A stretch of 64,000 nt of DNA from positions 26,132,001 through 26,196,000 of the forward strand of contig NC_044018.1 of NCBI RefSeq assembly GCF_900496995.4, written 5' to 3'. Source of the stretch: Aquila chrysaetos chrysaetos (taxonomy: Eukaryota; Chordata; Aves; Accipitriformes; Accipitridae). Positions 26,701-33,200 of the stretch are shown here, piece after piece (the stretch's first letter is position 1; each line of letters begins with the position of its first letter). The position numbers and the translations under genes were made by a program. Below the pieces are notes generated by a model. The model was not told where the DNA came from, ran no database searches, and was given only the letters and a program-made list of their open reading frames with translations.

Positions 26701-29658
26701 AGCAGGTATCTGGTACATTAACACGCTCCCAAATGCTGTGTTATAATTGCATAATACAGTAGAATAAAGATAAGTTGCTACACCTGAGTTTATTACCATT
26801 TGCTAGAATTGGAGGTAGATGATGGACCACGTTACCTGACCTTCTCTAATGTTTACAGGCATTTCAAATACAGCTCTTACCTCCTTATCAGAATCGTGGC
26901 TGTAATCATACTGGTCTTAAAATTCTGCCTCTTGCCACACTAGGCATGACAAAGAAAACTGTGAATCTCCTTAAACATAACACACCACCATTTACCAAGC
27001 ATAAATACTTTCTCCAGTATCATCCCTATGCCAAAGTAAGAATGAGGCTCCTGGGGTGCAAGTTTCACCGTAAAGCTAAGCTTACCAAGTGACTAGCTGC
27101 AGGTGCTGGTTCTGCTTGCCCCTTTCCTGCACACGCTCCTGCTACTTTCCTCACATCAGGCAGAACTTGTGAAACAGTGGAAGCTCTGCTGAGAAAAAGA
27201 ACCACCCTAGAAAACTGAATGGGAGAAGAGTTTTCTGCTGGGTGAACTTCTTGAACTTACGTAGCCAGTAACAATGCAAGGAAGGCAGAAGAAACACGAG
27301 TCTGGAGCAAGGAGAGGGAAACTGAGCCAGCTCACCAGCAGATCCACCTTAGCTATCTTGTGAAATCTCACCCTGAGAAAGCAAGGACAACTAAAATTTA
27401 ACACCCACTGAAAAATGAGAACCCCATCTTAAAGATTAATGAGAAAATCCTCAAGCTAAGTCTCAGAGTAATAGGGAGACTCTGTTCTGTCTATATTCCT
27501 GAACTTAAGACTGTTGGTGAGGCTCTTCTGTCACAGTAACTGCAGTCATACAAGAGATGTAGGAACACAGAGATGTCAGACAGGGATAGATATATTTAAA
27601 TTTCCTGAGTCCACATTACCCTGGCTGCAAAACCGTGCAGTGTAGACTAGACATGCTGGCAGCATCATTCCCTTCACTGGACAGATTTTAGTAGCCAGGC
27701 CCCCACTCACTCCTCTTGAAAGCAGCTCCTGTGCTCCATTGCTTGCCTTGCTCAGCGTACTGGTTTTGGCTGGGATAGAGTTAATTTTCTTCACAGTAGC
27801 TGGTATGGGGCTATGTTTTGGATTTGTGCTGAAAACAGTGTTGATAACACAGGGATGTTTTAGTTACCCCTGAGCAGTGCTTACCCAGAGCCAAGGCCTT
27901 TTCTGCTTCTCCCCCCACCCCACCAGTGAGGAGGCTGGGGGGGCACAAGGAGTTGGGAGGGGACACAGCCGGGACAGCTGACCCCAACTGACCAAAGGGA
28001 TATTCCAGACCATAGCACAGCATGCTCAGCATATAAAGCTGGGGGAAGAAGGAGGAAGGGGGGGACATTCAGAGTGACAGCGTTTTGTCTTCCAAGCAAC
28101 TGTGATGTGTGATGGAGCCCTGCTTTCCTGGAGTTGGCTGAACACCTGCCTGCCTATGGGAAGTGGTGAATTCCTCCTTTTACTTTGCTTGCATGTGTGG
28201 CTTTTGCTTTACCTATTAAACTGTCTTCATCTCAACCCACGAGTTTTCTCACTTTTACCCTTCTGATTCTCTCCCCTACCCAGCCGTGGGGGGGAGTGAG
28301 TGAGCGGCTGTGTGGTGCTTAGCTGCCAGCTGGGGTTAAACCATGACACTTTGTTATGTGAAGTATGACAGCAATTCCTTAAAAGAACAGGCTTTAAGAG
28401 ACAAGGTCTCTCAAGGTACACAAGGGGAACTGCATTTTCCTCTGGCAAAGAGCATCTGTGAACAGCTACTGTTACCACCCGGACAACGTTTTCTCACAAA
28501 AGCCCCCACATTGCTCACCTTCTACTCTGCTCTTCCAACTTCCCTGCAGTCACATCACAGACACCTCCAAGTGCCAAACAGCATGATAAAGGATGGCTTC
28601 TAGTGCAGCACATGCAAAGCTGCTCCCTGTCTCCAGGGAAAGCCGAGACCCTCGGGAAATCCCACGGATCAATACAGGAGGGAGACTCTGCTCCTCGCAG
28701 AGCGCCGTCAAGCTGGGACACAATCCAGCGCAGGTTTGCACAGCAACGCACACGAGACCTACGGATAAAGCTACGGTCCTTGGGCACAAAGCACCTGTAA
28801 CAAAGTTCAAGTCACGACCGGAGCGATCCTCCTCACCCTTGTTCAAAAGGCAGGCTGACTTGCGCCGGACGCCTGGAAGACTTCGGGGTAAAGCCAGGCT
28901 TGGCGGGTCCCTTCCCACCGGGGCAAGCCGGGAGGGACCACGGAGGGAGCTGGTGCGTGGCGAGAGGGCTGCCGCTGCTGAGCCCACCTGCCCGCCGCCA
29001 GTCCCCGCTTCCCTCCCAAAACCAGATTCCGAGGCCGAATTGGCACTACCTTGGAATTCAGACGCGCACATGCTTTCACCGGACCTCGCTCCAGAGAAAA
29101 CAAACGAAGTGACGGGAATGAGCAAGCGCTGCCAGGCATCACGGCTCGCGGGAGCGCACCTCCCGAGGGGCTGCTCAGCGGGTTCACGGCCGCCCGTCCC
29201 AAGCGCTGAAAGTTGTCGTAGCCTTCAAGAATCACAACGTAACACCGGGGCAACCGCGCTGCGCAACCGGAGGCGGCGAGCGAGCCGGAGGGCGTGCGGG
29301 GGGGAAAACAAAGCCCCGCCGGGCAGCCTGAACTCTCCCCCCCTCGCCGAGCCGCCGCGGCCGAGCGGCCGGACCCGCTCCCGGGCACCGCGGCGGGCAG
29401 GGCCCGGGCCGCGCCGCACCGCAGCGGCACCTGCGCCCGGGTCGCGGAGGGCCGCGGCAGGCCGCGCCGGTCCGGTCCGGTCCGGTCCGGTCCGCGGCGG
29501 GGTCTCACCTCGTCGCCCCACTTGAGGACGTCCTTGTGGCGGTCGCGCAGGGCGCGGTAGATGTGGAGGAACTGGAGGATGCCGTGCTTCCGCACGTGCT
29601 CCGCGTGCCGCCGCGTCTCCTCCCAGCTCAGCGGCGAGCCCTGCGACAGCAGCCCCAT
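75..29658 (-). CDS. GCLC: Glutamate-cysteine ligase catalytic subunit, exons 1-14 (partial, 3' end outside window)
   Basis: The enzyme joins the gamma-carboxyl of L-glutamate to L-cysteine using ATP, giving gamma-glutamylcysteine. This is the rate-limiting step of glutathione synthesis; it takes place in the cytosol, usually with the regulatory subunit GCLM, and is feedback-inhibited by glutathione. Fourteen exons placed here join to 1584 nt (528 codons) with every phase matching. The start [15 protein letters not shown] matches the family N-terminus and has purines at -3 and +4. Acidic residues known to bind metal or substrate in the family are present: E50, E52, E96 and E103. The GNCC cysteine pair is at 248-250. 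Residues corresponding to human disease positions R127, P158, H370 and P414 are intact; the last two are numbered one higher here because exon 6 carries one extra codon relative to human. The last ~110 residues lie left of the window. Identification is by family knowledge; splice sites are seen directly. Confidence 0.97.
275..356 (-). CDS. GCLC: GCLC exon 13, codons 467-494
   Basis: 82 nt, acceptor GCCAG, donor GTATCA. It encodes [19 protein letters not shown], then YFRKDICK, ending with one base of G494. It is separated from exon 14 by a 96-bp intron. Confidence 0.96.
357..2508 (-). other. GCLC: GCLC intron 12
   Basis: About 2.15 kb, donor GTAGGT, acceptor GCCAG. AT-rich with no supported gene. 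A plus-strand frame at 1823-2143 (106 aa) shows no recognisable domain and is treated as chance. Confidence 0.85.
2509..2613 (-). CDS. GCLC: GCLC exon 12, codons 432-466
   Basis: 105 nt in phase 0, acceptor TCTAG, donor GTAGGT. It encodes [20 protein letters not shown], then [15 protein letters not shown]. The hydrophobic run is part of the enzyme core; GCLC is soluble. Confidence 0.96.
3341..3433 (-). CDS. GCLC: GCLC exon 11, codons 401-431
   Basis: 93 nt in phase 0, acceptor TTGCAG, donor GTAAGG. It encodes [20 protein letters not shown], then [11 protein letters not shown]. The prolines include the residue corresponding to human P414. Confidence 0.97.
4113..4225 (-). CDS. GCLC: GCLC exon 10, codons 363-400
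   Basis: 113 nt, acceptor TTATAG. It encodes [20 protein letters not shown] and the [11 protein letters not shown] end. The donor is GTTGTT, a weak match to consensus, but the boundary is fixed by homology and by the phase-0 start of exon 11. Confidence 0.95.
4761..4899 (-). CDS. GCLC: GCLC exon 9, codons 317-363
   Basis: 139 nt, acceptor ATATAG, donor GTAAGT. It encodes [20 protein letters not shown], then the [10 protein letters not shown] segment and IYEHLIKE. It ends with one base of G363. Confidence 0.96.
5774..5890 (-). CDS. GCLC: GCLC exon 8, codons 278-316
   Basis: 117 nt in phase 0, acceptor TTTTAG, donor GTAAGT. It encodes [16 protein letters not shown], then the [19 protein letters not shown] block. 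The [11 protein letters not shown] region is close to invariant in animal GCLC. Confidence 0.97.
6790..6864 (-). CDS. GCLC: GCLC exon 7, codons 253-277
   Basis: 75 nt in phase 0, acceptor CAACAG, donor GTAAGT. It encodes [18 protein letters not shown] then ATICPIV, continuing the GNCCLQ block of exon 6. Confidence 0.96.
6865..10221 (-). other. GCLC: GCLC intron 6
   Basis: About 3.36 kb, donor GTAAAA, acceptor CAACAG. It includes a G-quadruplex-like tract at 8022-8051 and an 18-base A-run near 8714. The rest looks unique, with no coding signal supported. Confidence 0.85.
8022..8051 (+). repeat. G-quadruplex motif in GCLC intron 6
   Basis: Four G-runs of 7, 5, 3 and 5 separated by loops of 1-5 bases on the plus strand. 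That strand is the template for GCLC transcription, and the pre-mRNA is C-rich here. Confidence 0.7.
10222..10358 (-). CDS. GCLC: GCLC exon 6, codons 207-252
   Basis: 137 nt, acceptor CACAG, donor GTAAAA. It encodes [15 protein letters not shown], a variable acidic and alanine-rich stretch ([16 protein letters not shown]), then the conserved [15 protein letters not shown]. Compared with the human protein as I know it, the variable stretch is one residue longer. The two adjacent cysteines of GNCC are kept. Confidence 0.96.
10448..10506 (-). CDS. GCLC: GCLC exon 5, codons 187-207
   Basis: A small 59-nt exon, acceptor TTGTAG, donor GTGAGT. It encodes [20 protein letters not shown], identical in kind to the mammalian segment. 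It ends with one base of I207 and is separated from exon 6 by an intron of only 89 bp. Confidence 0.96.
11285..11398 (-). CDS. GCLC: GCLC exon 4, codons 149-187
   Basis: 114 nt, acceptor ATAG, donor GTAAGG. It encodes [10 protein letters not shown], then the [20 protein letters not shown] block typical of GCLC. P158 is present. A 32-base poly-T tract lies about 270 bp upstream of it in intron 3. Confidence 0.96.
11399..13858 (-). other. GCLC: GCLC intron 3, with a 32-base homopolymer
   Basis: About 2.46 kb, donor GTGAGG. Positions 11664-11695 are 32 consecutive T on the plus strand (A in the GCLC sense). No gene or clear transposon is seen in the rest. Confidence 0.85.
11664..11695. repeat. 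Poly(T)32 homopolymer
   Basis: A run of 32 T, the longest homopolymer in the window. No retroposed gene body was recognised next to it. Confidence 0.95.
13859..14041 (-). CDS. GCLC: GCLC exon 3, codons 88-149
   Basis: 183 nt, acceptor TATAG, donor GTGAGG. It encodes [19 protein letters not shown] and [10 protein letters not shown], among the most conserved blocks of the family. It contains catalytic-site residues E96 and E103 and also R127, a position mutated in human GCL deficiency. The exon ends in AG, completed to Arg149 by the first base of exon 4. Confidence 0.97.
14042..15403 (-). other. GCLC: GCLC intron 2
   Basis: About 1.36 kb with donor GTAAGT. It contains a 23-base poly-A run at 15359-15381 a few bases inside the donor side, on the plus strand (poly-T in the GCLC sense). 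The short open frames near 14.5-14.8 kb show no recognisable product. Confidence 0.85.
15404..15516 (-). CDS. GCLC: GCLC exon 2, codons 51-88
   Basis: 113 nt between an acceptor ending ACAAG and a consensus donor GTAAGT. It begins [14 protein letters not shown], carrying conserved E52, and ends in AA, the first two bases of N88. An earlier possible donor (GTAAAC, 12 bases before the true end) would remove the conserved NPN and break the frame, so the GTAAGT site was chosen. Confidence 0.95.
18400..18690. other. GC/CpG-rich islet in GCLC intron 1
   Basis: About 290 bp with many CpGs (for example GCCGGCGGTCTC and CGCGCTCAGCGCCGCG), distinct from the AT-rich intron around it. It is open in two plus frames (150 and 153 codons) and one minus frame (117 codons), which points to composition rather than coding. 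A similar, weaker islet is at 16040-16260. Nothing identifies either as an exon. Confidence 0.5.
19815..19964 (+). mobile_element. CR1 LINE, truncated 3' end
   Basis: It carries the typical CR1 3' sequence: CACTGGAAGTGTTCAAGG, GGTTGGATTGGGCAAC, GGTCCCTTCCAACCCAAAC, and the terminal ATTCTGTGATTCTA octamer-type tail. It is about 150 bp and 5'-truncated, as most avian CR1 copies are. It lies in GCLC intron 1, antisense to the gene. Confidence 0.93.
27756..28348 (+). mobile_element. ERVL-like solo LTR in GCLC intron 1, antisense to GCLC
   Basis: About 593 bp. It opens with TGGTTTTGGCTGGGATAGAG and closes with TGGGGTTAAACCATGACA, both shared with the LTR at 50339-50933. It has a TATA box at 28032-28037 (ATATAAAGCT) and ATTAAA at 28215-28220, giving a U3-R-U5 layout. 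No internal retroviral region flanks it, so it is a solo LTR. The flanks ctcag and ctttg agree at 3 of 5 bases, so the target duplication has decayed. The 5' dinucleotide appears as CG rather than TG. It is older than the other three. Confidence 0.85.
29467..29494. repeat. CCGGT pentamer tandem repeat at the start of GCLC intron 1
   Basis: Five perfect copies of CCGGT followed by CCG, lying 15-42 bp inside intron 1 from the exon 1 donor. Confidence 0.9.
29509..29658 (-). CDS. GCLC: GCLC exon 1 (coding part), codons 1-50
   Basis: 150 nt from the ATG to GAG (E50), followed by donor GTGAGA. It encodes the N-terminal segment ending [10 protein letters not shown]50 is the first of the conserved acidic active-site residues. 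The ATG context is GGCCGGCATGG, a strong Kozak match. The upstream frame stays open for about 180 codons, but the next in-frame Met downstream is this one and homology begins here. Confidence 0.97.
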
Positions 29659-29696
29659 GCCGGCCCGCGGCGGAGCGGAGCGGCGGCGGCGGGGCC

Positions 29697-29744
29697 GGGA
29701 AGGGAAGGGGAGAGGAGAGAAGAGGAGAGAAGAGCGGAGCGGAG
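29697..29744 (-). repeat. Polypyrimidine (sense) mirror-like tract just upstream of the GCLC ATG
   Basis: On the plus strand the tract is almost pure purine, with repeated GAGGAGAGAAGAG units, so GCLC-sense RNA or DNA is CT-rich. It lies 40-85 bp before the ATG, probably in the 5' UTR or core promoter. Confidence 0.7.
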
Positions 29745-29807
29745 CCTGCGCGGCGCGGCGTGCGCTCTGCGCCGCGGCGGCGGCGGCGGGAGCCGAGCCC
29801 GGCGCCA

Positions 29808-29815
29808 CACGTGAC
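29808..29815. promoter_or_regulatory. Palindromic E-box CACGTG (extended CACGTGAC)
   Basis: CACGTGAC about 150 bp upstream of the GCLC ATG and 20 bp from the ARE. This is the core recognised by USF, MYC-MAX and TFE-type bHLH-ZIP factors. Use at this promoter is inferred. Confidence 0.6.
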
Positions 29816-29834
29816 GGCGGCGGCGCGTCAGGCC

Positions 29835-29845
29835 GTGACTCAGCA
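29835..29845. promoter_or_regulatory. Antioxidant response element (NRF2-small MAF site)
   Basis: GTGACTCAGCA on the plus strand (TGCTGAGTCAC in the GCLC sense), about 180 bp upstream of the ATG. It matches the full CNC-sMAF consensus (A/G)TGACTCAGCA, with an embedded AP-1 site TGACTCA. GCLC is a classic NRF2 target, so both the site and its place make sense. Binding is inferred. Confidence 0.85.
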
Positions 29846-30245
29846 CTTTCCGGCGACAGGCCCCGCCCCCCGAGGCCGGCGCCCCGCCCCGCCGCCGCGC
29901 CGCTCCTCAGCCCGCCCGCCGCGAGCCCCGGCCCGGGGGGCGGGGCCTGTGGCGGCGGTTCCCCCTCGGCGTCCGCGGGCGCGGGCGGGGAAGGGAAGAA
30001 GAGCGAAGCCGGGGAAGGAAGAGCGAACGCCGGGGAAAGCCGGGCTCTGCCGGCGGCGTGTGTGAGGGCAGCTGCCCCGTTGCCTTCCGGGAGCACGCCC
30101 CAAACGCGGCGAGGGGGGGAAGGCGTCCCTTCCCTGCGGAAGGCCTGCTGAAATGGCGGCGGGAAAGCGTCCTCCTCGGTCCCGAGTCCGGCCCTCACCG
30201 CGCCCCGGGTCGGCCGGCGCAGGGGGGGTTGCCTGGCCGTCTGGC

Positions 30246-33200
30246 CTGGCTGCTGTTCCCGGTGGAAAGGGACCCTTGGGTGACTAAAAGTGCCCAGTTA
30301 AAGGTCCTAAAAGGCGGATGGTGGACTGAAAGCGGTTGTGTATTTATTATAGATGGGAGCACGCGCCTCAGAAAAATTGGGTGCCTATAGATGCTTCGAG
30401 TGGGTAGAGCGAGACTGCGGAGAGAGACATCTCATCTCCCCGAGACGTGTCTGCTCGGGCTGTAGAGCCCACATCCCGAGGAAAGGCCCAGCTAACGACG
30501 GTGTTAACAATGAGTTAGTTACCTGGGAATTGTCCTGGAGGAGATAGGAACAGCATTCACTTCACGAAGCAGGGGCATGTCATGGTGTGTATTTTACATT
30601 TGATAGAAAATAGAAGGAAGGTCTATCGGTGCTACTTCAAGTGTTTTCTAAATGAAGAGACAAAAATAAGGAGCTGTCCATTAACATAAAGAGAAAGGCT
30701 CTCGCTTCTGAGAAGCTGAAATTCATTATGCCTGGACCCTCGTTTTCGTTACGTTCACAGAGCTTTTCTTTTGTAGTCCTTGGGGACGTGCATGGCTGGT
30801 ATGCAGTAGGATTCCATAGCTAAGGGTTTGAGAATTAGTAGAATATTTGAATTGTGGTATAGCCCACTAATGGATGAACTATATTATTAGATATTTCATT
30901 AACTGAATGACTCTACTGACAAGAACTGCCTAATTGTCTTTCTTCCAGGATATGGGGTGCCACAAGGATAGGACAAGCTCCCAACACATTAGAATAATAA
31001 ATCTAAAATGCTTTAGTGGAAAATATCAAATATTAAAGTAAAACCACTCAAAAGTAAAATGTTTTATATCTTGGTTATTTTTTAAATGACCTAAGTTTGT
31101 ACACAAAGGGCAGCATTGAGAGAACAAGAACAAGCAGTGACCATTAAAATTACAAACATTTAATTTATAATGTGCTGGTTTTAGGGGCTCATGGCTTTTT
31201 TAAAACTCATGATTTTGGCTGAAATTGTAATGGCTGATCTAATTGAAAACAATGCTGTTGTTGCTACTGTTGTGTTTCTGGTGAAGGCCTGTTGGGTTAG
31301 TTTGAGGGAGAAGAAAACAATCTCTTCTTTTAGTTAAAAAAATCCCACAGCCTTTTTCATTTTTGAAAAATCAGCAGGTCAAAAAATCTCATGCTTGGCA
31401 ACAGAAGTCTTATGAGGCATATGCCTCACGCGAAAGCCAAGTTGTAGTTTATTTCAGATCTGAGAGGACAAAGAGACTTTGTGCACCGCCCTGCATATTT
31501 GAGGACAGTTGCAGCAAAAGATCAAGATTCAACATTGGTGCCACAACGGTGCCACCCAGCCTCAGGTTTTCCATAGCTTTCAGTTCAAGCTGGAGCACCT
31601 GAGGAGCCCCAGCAGTGACAAATGTGGCCAAGTAGCACCTAATGGCTTTTCTGCCAGCTGTGTTAGCCCCTTTTCTTGTCTTGGGGTAGTCAAGCCTGGT
31701 TTTGGAGCAAATGTTATTATATCAGAGCAAACCTAGCATTGTCGTCTTATGAATCTGGGCAAACCTGTCCGGGTTATTTTGGATCCATGCTCCCAGTTCA
31801 CTTGGCTGATAGAGCGCTGTGTTGCTGAAAGACATCTTTGAAAGAATTGGGTATTTGGTATGATCCCAGCTGCTTTGAGTGTGCTGCTGTGCATGATTGA
31901 CTGTAAACATTTCTGACAACATACACAAAATTTCCAAACTAAGATCAGCTTTATTATAATGCAGGCTGCTGTTATGCAGTCCATACCCTTCAGCTGACCA
32001 CTAATGCTACTCTTTGACCTGAAATTCAAGAGCACATTTTCAGTGTCTTTCTCGACGGTTAAACTCAGCTCATTTTTGTGTAATTTCAGTGCCGTTATCT
32101 GCTCTGTTTCCAGTCCTGTGTGCTTAGTCTTATCAACTGTAGAGCTAGTATATTGTTTATAATAGAAATCCAAGGTATCTTCCTTCTGCACCAGTAAAAC
32201 TGATAAAAATGTAAACTCTGTTTTCTCACGTTGTAATCTTAAGCATAACAGTGTGACAGGTCAGCTCTGTTTATGAGGTGTTTACCATCTTCAGCTGAAG
32301 CCTTTTTCCCTTCAGTTCTAATGTATGTGTTCAGGCAGTGCAGGGCTATCTATAGTCTTTTTCCTTTGCAGGGGACTGTTGCACGGAGGAGGAGTATAAG
32401 CCGTTCCGAGGCTGACAGCATCACATGCAGAAGCGTTCATTTGCGCATCACATGAAGTATGATTTCAAGACAAACCACCGTTGTATAATATCTACCTACC
32501 TGCATAATACTGTATAATTATTTCCAGTACACTTAGTATCATGTATAATTACTTCCAGTACACGTAAGATGAAAAAAAGCTTTTTTAAACACACAGGCAG
32601 TACTTTGGATGATGTTATTAGTTTAGCTCTGTAGCAATATCCCCAGCCCCAATACTTGACTAATTTCTCTGAACAGTCCAAAGGAAAATCTTCTGGATTC
32701 AACTTGGAAAAAAAAAAAATGTTTGCTAGAAAAGCATTTTGTGGAGAAGAAATATCTCCTCCTGAAAAACATCTTTTGCCTAAACTTAGCAACATGGAAC
32801 TTTACTAAGAGTAGACTCCATCCAAATTCCCCTTGAACCCTCCCTTTGCTGCAACAAGATCTGTTTTATAACTAGGCCATTTTATTATTTCTTTATCTCT
32901 TGAATAGCTGCTTTTCAGTCCCGGGTAGGGGCTGTTCCCCGTTCCTGACGCAGTATCCACCAATCACAAAGCAAATTAGCATTTATTTGGGAAATGTGAC
33001 CAGGGAGTGTGACTTTAGGAGATTTTCAATCTGTTGTGGCTTTTTTGTTGTTTTTGTTTGTTTTTTAACTTTGTGTTCAGTTGAAGCAATTAGAATAATT
33101 GCTCTAATTAAATTGTATGTCCAGTTAACCAAATACTAGCTTTTCTTTTTTGTTCTCCTTCCTGCTCCATTTTAAAACAGAAACTTAATGGAGAAGCCTT

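Larger units (their letters stand above)
15517..29508 (-). other. GCLC: GCLC intron 1 (about 14.0 kb)
   Basis: Donor GTGAGA, acceptor ACAAG. It contains a CR1 3' end at 19815-19964, an ERVL-like solo LTR at 27756-28348, GC-rich islets near 16.05-16.26, 17.5-17.6 and 18.4-18.7 kb, several A-runs, and the CCGGT repeat at its 5' end. The rest is AT-rich unique-looking DNA with no supported gene. Confidence 0.9.
28850..30245. promoter_or_regulatory. GCLC: CpG island spanning the GCLC promoter, exon 1 and start of intron 1
   Basis: About 1.4 kb that is very rich in G+C and CpG compared with the AT-rich flanks, centred on exon 1. Upstream of the ATG are several GC boxes (CCCCGCCCC types at about 29862-29895 and GGGGCGGGGC near 29938), an E-box and an ARE. 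No TATA box is seen in the GCLC sense, so initiation is probably dispersed. The transcription start cannot be set from sequence. Long open frames in all directions here come from the scarcity of AT-rich stop codons. Confidence 0.9.

Noticed and set aside
28593-29525. 310-codon plus-strand frame
   Set aside because: It is antisense to GCLC exon 1 and intron 1 inside the CpG island, arginine/proline-rich, with no domain and with other open frames overlapping.
28843-30198. 451-codon minus-strand frame that extends GCLC upstream of its ATG
   Set aside because: The frame is open by CpG-island composition. Homology starts exactly at the Met at 29658, the extension is low-complexity proline/alanine/arginine, and it would run through the promoter ARE. 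Past the exon 1 donor it reads intron.
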